DNA from: Chiua virens
Lineage: Eukaryota; Basidiomycota; Agaricomycetes; Boletales; Boletaceae
DNA length: 64,000 bases
Reading direction: 5' to 3'
NCBI GenBank assembly: GCA_019787685.1
Contig: JAHNUO010000010.1
Coordinates: 1,240,001 to 1,304,000, forward strand
Shown: positions 43,812 to 56,800 of the stretch, in pieces
How the letters are laid out: each line of letters opens with the position of its first letter
How positions within the stretch are numbered: the first letter of the stretch is position 1
Position numbers and translations under genes: made by a program
Notes under the pieces: generated by a model
The model's input: only the letters and a program-made list of their open reading frames with translations
Databases searched by the model: none
Told to the model about the DNA's origin: nothing

Positions 43812-45376
43812 CTTCATGATGATATCGAAAGACTCAAAGAAGCCGAATATTTCCTACAGGAGCAGATCAACCCATATCGGACCCCTCTCGACTCGGAGGA
43901 CGTCCAAGCCGTGTTGCATGCCAAAATCAAAAAGGTCAATGAGACGTCTTGAGGCTCCCTGATGATATGCTACTTGCAATATTTGAAGAGGCGGTGGTAT
44001 GCCAGGATCCCGGAGCAGAACGACGTGCAGAGTTCACTATTACCAAGATCTCTCGCCGATGGTGAAACGTTGCGATTCATTCTCCCCGTTTATGGCATCG
44101 CTTGGCCATCACGCCGTGCCTTGCGCTCGGTATGTTGGAACTGTACGGAACCGGAGGCTCAAGAGTACCGACACTCGATATCGAAATATGGGGTTGGAAA
44201 GATAGGTGGACACTGCCGTATGTTCAGAAGTTGAACACTGGGATCGAGAAGATTCTCGACTGGTCTGATCGTTGGCGCTCCTTGTCGATTGCCTACTTGG
44301 ATCAAGGCCATCTCACATCTCTCAGCGGCAAACTCTCTCGTGCAGGTGGTATTCCTGGGTTGAAAACTTTCACGTTTCGCGCATTAAGTTCGGACTAAAT
44401 CTGTCCCGCTCCCTAGATTAGGCCCAATCCATGCTAAACTCCCTCGAAGTAGACAACCTCACCCTCACGGGATATGTGGGGAGTATACACACTGTCGCCA
44501 AGCGAATTTCTTTTCAGGGCAATCGTCATTGACGCTAAGACGCGCGCAATCATCCCAGGTCCTGATGGATATTAGGGGGTTTCACGCAATGCTGAGTGTT
44601 TACTTACCTAACGACTACTTGCACTTCACACCCGTTCATTCCACCCCGGCGCCCTGAGCGCACTGACAATCACTCTACCATATCTTCGCACCCTCGTGCT
44701 TTGCCCAGGAGAACTGGAAGCGTGCTGCTTGCGACATCCGATCTCAGTGATCCAGGCACCCGCACTTCGGGATTTCGAACCCGTGTTCCGGATTCAAAGT
44801 TCTCGGGTCGGAATGTCGTCGCCGTCCTTGTCGGCGACGGAGGCGCACATGGACAGACGACGTCCACGCTTCCCCCTTGTTGAAACCTTGGTCCTGAATA
44901 ATGACCGCATCCGCGTTCATATGTGCATTTCCACACACGGCGCAATCCACCCTCGGTGGTGTGGACGTCGGTTTTTTTTTACACTTGTCTTACATGCCGG
45001 TACAGAACCGGGCGTTCTTGTAGAGACGGACCCGGAAGCGGGCTCGGGGTATTGGCATCGACTCCGTACCCTTACGGTCCGTCAACCCCGCGTTGAAACC
45101 CTTCGTGTTCTCAGCGACTGGATCCGCAATGAACGTAAGCGGGATCACATCATTCCCATGTTCGTCGTCCAAGGTTTGGATGAGAGGAATGGCATTCGGC
45201 ATCTTGTGCAGCATGCAAGGATGCATACTAAAGTGGAAGTGGTAAAACCTGGAGAGGTCCTCGTTGCTGCGGCTGTCTGTCGTATTATTCATCATATGAA
45301 CAGTACTTCATTCGTATCCTTAAATATGCACACATTTACTTCCAAGTCTTCCGAGAGTATTTACAAGAGTAGCTAA
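43812..45376 (+). pseudogene. F-box/LRR-type protein relic
   Basis: Different subfamily from the four cluster copies. An N-terminal coiled segment (DDIERLKEAEYFLQEQINPY) is followed, after a frame change near 43950, by an F-box (LRLPDDMLLAIFEEA, then ITKISRRW). A TGA replaces the next codon before NVAIHSPRLWHRLAI. Leucine-rich segments follow: VPTLDIEIWGWKD, DRWRSLSIAYLDQG, SALTITLPYLRTLVLCPGEL and HRLRTLTVRQPRVETLRVLS. The C-terminal part from about 44650 is open to 45376. The stop within the F-box and the frame changes mark it as a pseudogene. Confidence 0.68.
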
Positions 45377-46693
45377 TGTGAACCTTTTCTTTTCATCAAC
45401 GAGTTGTCAAGCTCCGCATCACAAATTCACCATGGTGCGCATTCATCAGGAAAGAACAATCCACTCAGTCAAACAGATATCGATTTTTGCAATACGTACT
45501 CACGATCTAGCGAACGAAAACGAGTATGTCATCTTTGTGACGTGGACGAGGAGAAGGAACCCCACCTTGCTATTCCTATTCCTACAATGTGAGGCCTTGA
45601 CGTCCTATCGTTCCGCGGGACACCAAGTATACAAGATAGTTTGAAGCGTTTCAGGCCCAAATACAGTATGTCCAGGCGTTCATATCTAGAGACGTGATTC
45701 GTTCGATATGGCATGCAGATATGGTATTTAGATGATGGCTGCATCCGAGAGTCGCCCCGTCATTATGGACAGGAACATAAACTTTCTAAATTCGACTTGG
45801 TGGGCCCGTCGGAGGAATTTTCAGGGGTAATCGTGGTCAACATAGCCTTGAATCGTTAGCTCGTGGAAGTTCCACGGACATAAGGTTTGTCCGCCATCGA
45901 CTCGAGTAATATGGAAGACCAATTGCGCCCAGGGTTTGCAAGGGACAACCTACATACCTTCGGCGATTGTACGCGGCCTCGAGAAAGACGAATGATCCAG
46001 ACGCGCGTCCGAAACACTGCCCAGCAGGATCAGCGGTAAGGGATCTCCGTGTTATCAGTTACTTCAAAAAGTTTGTGAGACCGTCGATGACGTCATTGAC
46101 CATTGACATGGACACCCACGGCAAACGCCGTCGGTGGTTATCGAGTGACTATTGACATGGTGAGTACACGAATGTCACTTTGTCTCGTTGGTGACGCCGC
46201 AGAATCTCAGATCATTTTAGAGCCAGTCGCAACGGTGTCAAGAGCAAGGTATGCACACCTTTAAACTACCGTCGAACAAGGTGACGGGAACCGAGCTCGG
46301 CAGCATGTACCTTGCAGAACTGTCTTTCTCGTAACACCTACGCACCCGACAAATGTGACGAACACGTACGAAAACTCTACGAGTGCTGCCTCAAGATGTA
46401 CGACATCGGATGGGGCGAACGCCGAGTCTACAGCTTGTCCTGGGAGAACTGTGATTGAGCGGTGGTTGAAGAAGACGAGGAAAGGGAAGGATAACGGGTC
46501 TCGAAGAAATGTTTCAGAGAGTGTTTGAGATGGGCAACAGAGTCCGTAGTGAGAAAACAAATTTTTGAGCACAGCACTGCACTGTTGCACACAGCCAAAA
46601 CCCCTCTGACTCCGCTCCTTAAACCAATGGCCTCCTCTCAACTCTACGCTCCGCAGTCGAGTCGCTTTGCTGTCAACTTTGAAGCCTCCCTTG
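45377..46693. other. Intergenic, no gene supported
   Basis: No recognised product. A plus-strand stretch around 46280-46530 rich in Asn/Ser/Thr could be an upstream exon of the following membrane protein gene but lacks a start and a clear splice. Confidence 0.35.
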
Positions 46694-48209
46694 ATGTCGA
46701 GCATCGTTGTCGTGACCGTCACTAAAATTCAGTCGGGTGCCCCAACAGCGCATTCTACTTCTACTTCATCTCAACCCACTTCATCTCAGTCCACTTCATC
46801 TCGCTCCGACCTTTCTTCAGGTGCTATCGCAGGTATCGTCATCGGATCCCTCATCGCGGGCACCCTGTTCATAGTCCTCGTCTTATACTTTTTCAACCGC
46901 TACTCTCGGCGCAAACCCACCCGAGCTTCCAACCCCGCACACGATCGAGACCCTACTGCAGGGGGCTCTGATTATCCGTATCTGGAACTGCCCCGTACCA
47001 GGCCCTTCAGGTACACTTCGTCCAGTCGTCGTTCATTGCGACCTTCGTTTTCATCCGAACCTCTCCTCTCCTCTGATCGCCTTTCGCATTCTACACTCCC
47101 ATCCACTCCCCGGGTCCAGACTCCTAGTACTCCTCCCCGCCTAGATTCTGTCTCCCTCGATGTCGGAGATGCCCCATTCAGCTCTTGGGATATCACACAC
47201 CCCGTTCGTTCCGACAGCGTTTCCCATTTGGAAGGCTCTGCCACGCCCCCTGTTCGTGATGAAGACAAGACACCGTTGAAACCACAACAATCAATGTTTG
47301 TTCACCGGATGTTGCAATCGCGCGCACGGGCTTCCGAGGGACTTTCTCTCGAGCACTGTTCGTCAATACCAAGCCGTTCCACGACATTGAACTCGTCAAC
47401 CGCTCAGCCTGACGAGGAGCGACTGCTTGCAAACGCAGAACGTGCTGCTCTCAGAGATGCAGGGATGGATGAGAGAGTTGAGGAGGATAGTCGAGTTGTA
47501 TGAGGAAACAATAAACGACAGTGAATCATTATATTCTCAACTCTCTGCAGAACTGGATCATGTCAGGTACTTCTCTGAGGGCATGGCCCGCCGAAAATCC
47601 TCTCGAAGACGACCTCGCACGCCCGTAGCCGCTGAGCTTCCCCCGGTCCCCGAGGTCCCGGATATTCCGAGAGCACCCATGAACCATCCTGTGACGGCCG
47701 CAGTGAGTTCATCGCTTCATGGCCAGGTTCCCCACGGGACTGTCTCGCCTCCTGTGTCCTTTGCGGTCGAGCCTCTACCGCTGCTCACATCTGCCAACTT
47801 TGGAAAGACCAGCACGACGTCTGGCACACCACCGGGTTCCATGTCATCGAAAACGGGCTGGGGATCGAACTCAAGTGGCACGGCCTCACGGTATCCGTCG
47901 CTTGCGACGTCGAGTATGGGAATGTCTTCGCGATCCGGGCCGCGTTCGGACTGCGGCACACCAGACTGGCACCATCCACCCACCGGTCTAGCCGGTCTGA
48001 AAACACTCCAAATAGGGTCGCTGCATAATCCGCATTCTCCGGTGGATGAGCACCCGCTGGCAGAGGTGTCGCTCGCACCGAGTCCACCTGATCCCCCTGC
48101 GCCGGTGAAACGTGCACATCTTCGCGAAGGGACGACAAGTTCTGTGGCAGAGGTGGAAAGAAGAGGTGTGACGCAAGGTGTGATTGCGCATATCGATGTC
48201 TCATTGTGA
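46694..48209 (+). pseudogene. Single-pass membrane protein with Ser/Thr-rich ectodomain, frame break in the cytoplasmic part
   Basis: ATG 46694. A short Ser/Thr-rich stem (SGAPTAHSTSTSSQPTSS) is followed by one membrane helix (AIAGIVIGSLIAGTLFIVLV) and a basic stop-transfer (RYSRRKPTR). The long tail is rich in Ser, Pro, Arg and Asp. This frame ends at 47503. Coding then continues in another frame from about 47455 (EMQGWMRELRRIVELYEETI, a likely coiled coil) to 48209. The two join naturally at the DEERLLANAERAAL segment, so one locus with a frame break at about 47455 is more likely than two genes. The layout recalls fungal wall-stress-sensor-like proteins; that is only an analogy. Confidence 0.5.
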
Positions 48210-48596
48210 AGAGAGGACCTTGTTGGTAATTTTTTGATATCTATCATGCGCACATTCCGTACGATGGATGATCCGTACGAATGGACGTTTCTGGGACAAT
48301 GTGGACACGATTTTACATGGCATTCGTTGCATTAGGCATGTTGTATATTGTAGAAAAATGGAGAATGGATGTCGGAGCACGTGTAAGGCGGGTCGATTCA
48401 CGATAATCCGATCGAAGCGACGGTTGTGAATCAACTTGCACCTTCACGACGACGACCGACCTCGCATGATCTTTTTCTACTGGCACTCGAGCATTTTTTA
48501 AACGTTGTTTTGGCAATTCAACTCTTTTGATATCCCCGACGTTCGGCTCTTGTTTTCTCCCCAGCACCTTCGATCCACTCGACGGTCACCTGTCCA

Positions 48597-49323
48597 TGCA
48601 GACCGCTCCTTGGACGAACCCCAATCATGAGCAAGCCATGTCTGCCGTTAATGACGACACCGTTCAAAAGTGGGAGGACTACCTATACGACCGTCGACTG
48701 GGACTATCCAATTTCTCCAGCCGCATATTACTGATGCCCTTCTCTCTCGCGGTGCGTCGCACTCGAGATTTTTGCGGATAGCTTACTCGAGTACGAGAGA
48801 GCGGGCCAGCACTTTTTCCGTTTTTCCAACCTCTGACTCGACCACCACCATATCTTCAGCCAGCTCATCGTGGAAATCTGCCATCCATCTCCCGCCAGCA
48901 CCTCCGTCACAACCATGTCTGCATGTGCGCCTTCGATCTGCAAATCCACCGCCCCACACTCTGAAGCGACGAAAGCCCCACTGGCCCAAGCCACCCCACT
49001 ACCATGCCTCGTTGCTCCGTTCTCCTCTTTCTCGTCGAAAGGGGCTTTTTCGGGCAGTCCTCCCACCTAACAAGGCCCTCGATTTTTTTCAGTGGGACAT
49101 CCTCCGTAGTAGTAGCGTCTCCCTGTCTGCGCCGCATCAGGAACGCGTCGTTGACGTGTACGCATCTCCACTGCGCCATGTCGCCGAATCGGTGTTGGAG
49201 CCTTACGAAGCGGCGGCCGGCTTTTTTGGGTGGCATGGCCTTGGACTTGACGTCATTCGGCGTATAAAAGGATGTGGGAAGGATGCCGAGGCGGAGCTGG
49301 GTCGACTGGTTGAACACGACTAG
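48597..49323 (+). pseudogene. Degraded coding locus of unknown family
   Basis: From ATG 48597 the sequence reads MQTAPWTNPNHEQAMSAVND, DTVQKWEDYLYDRRLGLSNF, then moves frame to HITDALLSRGASHS, then to EIFADSLLEYERAGQHFFRF and stops. Further open sequence to 49323 includes VVDVYASPLRHVAESVLEPY. Each piece looks coding, and each move needs a one- or two-base shift. I do not recognise the protein. Confidence 0.35.
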
Positions 49324-49581
49324 TGCGGGGCAGGGCAATGCGTTGGATCTGCGACTCGAGATTGACGAGGCGACGGTGGATAAGGGAAAGGTCGCGTTGG
49401 GCACGCACGGCGGAAGAACTGGTTGGCCCACCTGGAGTAGCTTCGCGATGGGTCGTTCAGGAGGACAAGTCGGCAAAACTCGCCCTACCTTTCGACTTTT
49501 GCGCACAGGAATGTCGTTGAAGTGTATGCCTCATCAGTCAATTTGGCCCAGTCACGATGAGGTGCGATGGGATCCTGACAT

Positions 49582-52092
49582 TGGCTCCTACATCACGTCG
49601 TCCGTCGAGACCGAATTCTGTCGCAGGACAAGAGTCGACCGCTTGCCTCGAGCTCTAATGTGGATCACAAGCCAGATGCTGTGTCTGCTTGGTGGTATGC
49701 ACCATCACAACGTGGGCATCCGCCAGCCAACCACTTGCCCTCTCTTCGCTTTCCGCCTCCGCCGCCAACAGTACAGTATAGCCATCCACCAATACAGTTC
49801 TCACCATGGTTTCCGGGTGGTCGCGTTGCGTCGGCACAGGGACATGGATATTGGTATGGTGCTCCACCCATTGGTGAGTTGGTGTGTTTTCAGTATCTTG
49901 GTCCTTTGCACATTTCCTTGTCATAATTGTTCGATCGGTTTACTGCTTTTCGACGTTGATCGTCCTTTTGTTTCTCCGAATGTATCCGTCTCTGTATCGT
50001 CCGCGATCTTCCAATAGGATGCTGATGGATTGTATGCTATGTGCTTTCAGGTACGCCTCCATCCATGAACTGTGACCCGAATCACGCCAAGTCGCTCGCC
50101 CCTCATTCACACGGTTTCCCTTCCCCTGTTACCCCTACTTCAATGCGTCCATCCCAGTCTTCTCGGCAGCACACCAAGTCGCTGTTAGTTCGGGACGAGC
50201 ACGAACTGAGTCATGACCGCGACAAAGAGACGGAGGATCATGATTATGAATCGACGACGACAACGACCGACTCGGATCCGCCGCCGCATACACCCATCGG
50301 AGCGAGTACGACGTCAGATTGTGTAGAAGGACTACAAGTCCACGGAGACGATGAAGTAGACGTGGATAACATCGAGATCGATGATGCGCACGCGGCTGCA
50401 GCTGTTGCAATTGGTATGTCGGATCTTACCACACCAGTCAAACTCCTCGATCGATTCTCCACGTCTGGTTCCCCCTCTATGTCATCCACCTCGTCGGACT
50501 CCCGTCCTGGATCCTCAAAGGCTGTGGTGTTCCCTTCACTGAATGGGTCTTTCCGTCAGGGGTCCTTGTCACGGCTATCCATCTCTTCATCCAGTGAGGG
50601 AATGTCCGTGCAAACCACGCCTGCGAGGACGGTCACGCCAGCTAGTTCGGTGTCGTTGTCGTCCGGAAAGGACCTCACCCTAGGCGACCAAGGCAACCCA
50701 ATGGTGAACTTCAAGATAGGCAATTCGGACTGTTCTGCTTACGAAGATGCTACCGGGCGGTCCTCGCCGCCGACGAGCCCTAGCGGTGGGCTCCGCAGGG
50801 ATCCTCAGGGGTTTGGGGGGTCTGTGAACCCCGTCTCGCCGTCCTCATCTTCCTCGTCGCTTCCCCTGTCACCGACTGAAGGAAAGATGGGGTCAAGACT
50901 TGCAGCAGTCGGATGGGTTGGTGAGAAGAAAGCACCGGTTTTAGGAGAAGGTGCCACGTCGCCAGGTTCCTCCAATTCGCACTTCACTCCATCTGCCAAG
51001 GCTGGGTCGTCCTCTCCTGGCTCAAACCGCAGCAATGGCGACGAATCTACGTCATCTTCAAGTTCGAGAGCAGGCTCCCTGTCTCCGCCCGTGACCGGGT
51101 CTGTGTTTGGTAGCTCGGATCCTTGTTCGCCATCTACTCCGAATGGGGCGTTTGAGGGACCTGCGAATGCGACGACGTTGTTGCCTGCGTTCCTAGCGAC
51201 GGCGAATGTGAAGCGGAAGAAGACGTCTCGGACGAGGGAAATTGTGGATCAGTTGAGATCGAGTTCGGTCGACGGTGGAAAGGGAGGTGTGGGATTGGAG
51301 GGATTGGGTTGGCAGGCCAGTTCGAGCGCCAATGGAGAGATGGAGAGTGTGGTCGGCAAGGGGTCGTCTGGGTCAGATCCTGCTGTGAGCGGGGTTACGG
51401 GAGGGAAACCACTGCCATCGCCACCGTCCAAGACAGGCGTGGATATGACGCCAAGGGTGGTGTCTGATCTGGCACAAACTCAACAGGGTCAAGCAACGAG
51501 CGTCAAGTTTTCTGAGATTGGATCGTCTGCGTCGGGAGGGAAGAACGGTGGAGCGACATCGCGCTCAGACACGCATTGTTCACATAATGCTTCAAGAAGT
51601 GAGGCGAGGGCGACGAAGTCTGGTATCATGCCCTTCCCAATTCTCACTGTGTCGCAGCCTTCAAGCCCTCAGGGTCAAACTGGGGCGACTGCTGAGACTG
51701 CCACGTGCTATATGGCCAAGTCGACTGTAGCGACGTCCCCCATTAGGCGTACCTCTGGCCTTCCACACTTGGCCAACGCGCCGAACGGCAGTACGTCGCC
51801 GACCGCGCACGCGCATTACCACCCACATCCGTCGCCCACTCGTCCAGTACATGCACTGCCACATCTTGGGCCACCCCCGGCGATGATCGCTGTCTCGCCT
51901 TATCCGCCTCCAATGTATGTACCCTTCACGCAGTACCGACTTGGACCGTCGCCGCATCAAGGACCACAAGGACAAGGGACGTGGGTACCGATTTATCCGG
52001 GTCGACCTCCCTTGCCTGTACACCCGCTTCCGGCGCAGCCACACATATCACCGATTACGGGCACGTCGGGGATGCGACATGTAAGCTGGTGA
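49582..52092 (+). CDS. Ser/Pro/Gly-rich low-complexity protein, 5' end uncertain
   Basis: No known domain. A first exon without an ATG of its own (open from 49582 to 49873) encodes an aromatic/proline-rich segment (SAWWYAPSQRGHPP, FPPPPPTVQYSHPPIQF). A 177-nt intron (49874-50050) joins IG-TPPSMNCDPNH in phase. The second exon is open for 680 codons: an acidic stretch (DDEVDVDNIEIDDAH), long Ser-rich tracts, a short conserved-looking KRKKTSRTREIVDQL that could be a nuclear-localisation or regulatory motif, and a Pro/Tyr-rich C-terminus (AVSPYPPPMYVPFTQYRLGP) ending at 52092. Composition suggests a disordered regulatory protein. The true start lies further upstream. Confidence 0.6.
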
Positions 52093-52893
52093 GAGACATG
52101 TTGACGCTGGTACGTCTTCCTTGTTCGATGCCGTGCTCGCCGCCTGATGAGGTTCGCCAGGCCACGACTTTCTTTCCTCGTCTTTCTTGTCGATCCCCTT
52201 TTTTTGGCTATGAAGAGGTAGAGGCGCTGATACTAATCCAATGAGTCGTATGAATCTTTTTGTCCCCCCCCCTCTCTCTTTCTTTTTCTCTCTAGTAATA
52301 GTCTTGCTCTTGCGTTGTATGATGTCGTTTTCTTTTTTTTCATGTAGTACATATGTCTGTTGTTGTCACCTTCGTTTTCTTTTTCGTAGTACTTTTGAAC
52401 GCGTCTGATTATGGCATTGAGAAATCAGATAGGGGTGAAACCAAACAAGTGCAGATCGCAGGTATGTACTCGTCAGACGTGGAGGATTCGCGACACCCCA
52501 GGTTCAAGCTTAGGACAAGTTCAGACGTTGCCTTTTATCAGATCACGGATGCAACGCCTCAAAAGACGACCGACATGCTACACTCCGTCATCGAAATTTC
52601 CGGCCCGGGGCTAGTATTATCCTCGAGCGCAGGAGAGCGAGATGCCGCCACACTCTGACATGCTTTCTCGCCGTACCGTCTGCTCTACCGTGGTGCAATC
52701 TCACTCCCCGACTCCTCCCTCCTGCTCGACGCCGTGGCGTTCTCGGTGCGTCTTCCTAACCACCAGCTTGAACATGGCTACAGTCCCAGCCGGTTGCGCC
52801 GCCGCAAAATATGTCTTGGCACGAGCGGACGAATGTGGATGTGGGTGTGTCGCTGGGGAATACAGGTGCGTTGTGCTGTGGCATGTATATTTC

Positions 52894-52897
52894 ATTC
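52894..52897. repeat. Target-site duplication, left copy
   Basis: ATTC directly before the 5' LTR; the same four bases follow the 3' LTR at 59827-59830. Confidence 0.65.
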
Positions 52898-53312
52898 TGT
52901 AAGGATTGCTACGCATCCGGCTACAGATCTGGTCCGAGCGACCACTGCCTTTTCATTTTATTTGTCAGCGTTATTCAGCACTATTCAGTCGTTTCTAAGC
53001 TCTCTGTTTACCATACACTTCATAGCCTTTTCACTTTCGTATATAAGCCTCCTTGTACGTTCGTCTCAAATATCAATAATAATCAGTCTAAGAGTCCAAT
53101 CCCGATCGTTTCAGCTCAATCCGAAGTATTCCGACGTTCCGCACGCCTTCCGAGTCTCCCGATTCCGCACGTTCTCCGACTCTCTCTACGCACGGACGCA
53201 TTCACTCTTTCTCGCACACTCAACAAACCATCTACCGGCTCAGTCACCTTCCCCTTTCGCACTCGCACTCGCCTTCCACGTTTCGCCAACACAAGCGGAG
53301 CGTGCCGCTACA
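52898..53312 (+). repeat. 5' LTR
   Basis: 415 bp, TGTAAGG...GCTACA. It contains a TATATAAG box at 53040-53047 that would drive the element transcript. Confidence 0.93.
53040..53047 (+). promoter_or_regulatory. LTR TATA box
   Basis: TATATAAG within the 5' LTR; the identical box in the 3' LTR is at 59554-59561 and could fire into flanking DNA. Confidence 0.6.
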
Positions 53313-53317
53313 AACAT

Positions 53318-53336
53318 TGGAGCCCACTGCGAGGGG
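53318..53336 (+). other. Candidate primer-binding site
   Basis: TGGAGCCCACTGCGAGGGG begins 5 bases after the LTR with the TGG that pairs with a tRNA CCA end. I cannot name the tRNA from the sequence alone. Confidence 0.4.
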
Positions 53337-53816
53337 AAGTTTCTGATTTAGCCACATCCTCCCGCGCCTATTTCCACCATTCCACCTAAACCATCCCACA
53401 GCAACGCGTCCGTTCCCGCTCGTATCCCGAAGCACCCACTGCTTCCGCCCGGTGTCCTAACGAGAGGAGCCACCCGACGAGCTGCGACCCAACCCACACA
53501 GCCAAACACGCCGTTTTCCGCAGATCAGCCAGAAGAAGTTTTCGTGACCCCAGCCGAAGTATCTATAGATCGCATCCCATCACCTGTCGAATCCGAGTCC
53601 CCATCTGAATCGCTGTCCATCTCCGTATCACCCTTCACGTCGAGCATCCCATCCGCATCATCGATCTTTCAGCCTTCGCACGCCCGTTTTCAATTACGCA
53701 CCCCAGCAGTTTTCCCGCAGCCGCCTCCACCTTCACCTGTACAGCCGCTGCCACCTGCTCTCGTACAACCACCACAGCCGTCCCTCACGCAACCGCCGCC
53801 AGCTCCATCCGCGATC

Positions 53817-56800
53817 ATGTCATCTCTTTCCACGGGCACCACGAATACCATCAATTTGAAGGGCATTAATGCAATGCCGTCGCCTATGTCTTCGAAAGCG
53901 CCGACGTTTAATGGCGAAACATCCGAGCTGCTTGAGTTCTTCGAACTCTTTGAGGATTATGCGGACGCGAGTACCCTTTCCGATGCGGAAAAATGCAAGT
54001 TGGTTATTCGCTACGTCGATAAGATGACCAAGCGTTTTTGGGTTACGCTTACAGGATACGAGAGTCATGACTACGTTGTATTCAAACAGAGCATTCTTGA
54101 GCAGTACCCCGGCGCAGACAAAGGCATCAAATACACTTGTCGCGACCTTGAACTAGCCGTCGCCGCCCCTTCCAATGACGATATCTCCACCGAAACCGAG
54201 TTACAACAATACTATCGCCGTTTCCGTCCCATTGCCGTCTGGCTTGTTGATCAGAAGAAGATCTCTGCCAATGAACGGGATCGCTATTTTTGGACTGGAT
54301 TGCCGCTTTCTGTCCGCCGCGCTATCGACCGACGCCTCGAGTTGAAAGACTCACAGTATTCTCGCGATGAACCAACCCATTACGAGAAGGTGATGGAGGC
54401 TGGACGTTTTGTCCTTTCCGATGACGCGTTTGACGCAGACCTCAATGACCCAATAGCCGCACGTATGAAGTCCCTGCGCGACGGACGAGGCAGCTCAGCT
54501 GATAAGAAGGATCAGTCACGAACAAGTCGAATTGCACAGATCAAAGACTCTGACGACGAATCAGATGATGAAAATAGTCGCAAGAAAGAAGCCCCTCGTG
54601 ATATACAGACCAAGCGAGTCATGTTCGATTCAAGCGCGATCTCCAAGGCGCATATCGACGAAGTTGAAGAGATCGGCCGTAAGTTACATACGCTCAACTT
54701 AGCAGACGTCTCCTACTCGGCTCTCTACACTCGCCTCGCATGCCTCGCTCCAGCCGCGGCACAGGCCTGGGCTTCCCCATCTTCCCGTCAGTCACAGACC
54801 CCGCACCAGAGTCGCCCGCAAAGCACCACCGTCGCCAACTCCTCATGCTATATGTGTGGCGGAGGTCATTTTCTTCGTGATTGCATATGCGTACTCGAGT
54901 ATATCCGAGCAGGCCGCGTCATCCGCAAAAACGGTTATCTCAACTTTCCCGATGGAGGACGTATCAAACATCATGCGACAACCAATTTATTCAAGGACAC
55001 AATTGACGAGTACTATCAGAACCACGCAATCCCACCTGCTCGCACTCCATCCGAATTCGTCAGAGAATCCCCGCCACATCTTCAGCAAGCCACTACGAAT
55101 ATGTTTGTTGCACCAGAACCGTCTGCGGTTCTCTTCGAATGCAACCGCATCGAAGATGCTATCACAGACACCCGAGCATCCATCGAGGAAGTACCTGATG
55201 AGGAGGATGCTGATGTTTTAGCCCTCACGAGATCCAAGGCACGCGTGGCTGCTCGCACTGATACAGAGATCCCACCTCCGGAACCCACTCACTCAGCTAA
55301 ACAAACACCAGAGACACCCGAACCGCCCATTTCCATACCTGCACAATCCGTACCAGCGTCCAGAGACTCTGCACCACTCAAGCATGTTCCGGCGTATACG
55401 TATGAATCGAAAGCTGCATCCCCTGACGCTGCCAAACGGGTCTACGAATTACTTCTTCATACGATGATTCCGAACCTTTCCGTCGCAGATTTATTAGCCA
55501 TCAGCCCCGACTTACGAAAGGAAGCAGTCGAATATTGCAAAACGCATCGGATTCCCACTCCGTTGACGACCGCAGTCACTACCTTGCCGCCAGTCCAGAT
55601 CGAGCATGCCACACCCCTTCGTGAAATCAAAGTTGTCTTAAATGGGAAAATTGACGAGCTTGCGCTACTTGATGAAGGATCCGAAATCGTAGTCATCCGC
55701 CAGGACGTTTGGGAGCATCTCGGAACACCAATCTCGAATCACACAGGAATGACAATGCAAACGGCGAACGGCGACTCGCAACCAATGATAGGATGTATCG
55801 AGATGCTGGAAATTACAGTTGACGGTCTCAAGACTTGGGCTCACGCGTATGTCGTCCCAAATGCCCCATATCGTCTCCTTCTCGGCCGCCCATGGCAGCG
55901 CCTCGTCCGCCTCCAGAAACACGAAACCGCATGCGACGTTAGCATTACCATTGCAGATCCGCTCGACCCATCCAATGTCCGGATGATCCCTACGCATGCA
56001 CGACCATTCCCTCACAAGCCGCACAGTGCACATGCATTAGCACTAACCCAGACCGAATGGCAGGGAGCGATCTCGTCGCTTTCCATGTCCTCGCTCGCAG
56101 AATACCAGCTTCAACAGACCTTCGACATAGATCCAATCCGCCATGTGCTCGCATACAAGAAAGTTGCAAACCGAGTCAAGCCAGTTGCTACCACCATGCC
56201 CCACCATGCTCGTATTGTCCGTTGTTTTCCAGAAGACCCACTCGACTCACTTCCACATCTATCCCCTAATCCACCACCATTCTCACCCGGAAAGCGCATC
56301 ACACACGAACGGATGACTGATCTCGGAATCTTCTCCAACAAATTCTTACTACCGGAGGAACAGAAACTCGCCGCGCACGTTTTACAAAACAATGAATTGG
56401 GTCTCGCATGGGATGAAACCGAGAAAGGACGCTTCCGTGACGACTATTTTCCACCCGTAGTCATCCCAATCATCGAGCACACGCCATGGGTCCAACGTCA
56501 GCCACCAATCCCACCCGGAATCCGTGACGAAGTCATCCAGCTCATTAAATCAAAGATCGCATCCGGAGTCTATGAGCCTTCAAACAGCTCGTACCAGTCG
56601 AAATGGTTTTGTGTCGCGAAGAAGAACGGATCTGTCCACATTGTTCACAACCTACAGCCGCTCAATGCTGTCACTGTTAAAGACGCCGCCACTCTCCCAT
56701 ACGTCGAGATGTTTGCCGAGCAATCCGCAGGCCGCGCAATCTACACCATGATGGATTTATTCGTCGGATTCGACCACCGTGCTCTTGCTGAAGATTCCCG

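Noticed and set aside
46261..46722. Minus-strand 153-codon frame upstream of the membrane protein gene
   Set aside because: No domain and no splice context; probably chance in 5' flanking DNA.
48907..49506. Minus-strand 199-codon frame
   Set aside because: Shadow of the coding-like plus-strand pieces; no recognisable protein.
53544..53816. GTG at 53544 as the start of the retroelement polyprotein
   Set aside because: The frame is already open from 53352, and GTG is not a normal eukaryotic start. The first ATG (53817) was used, and the leader is reported as a separate question.
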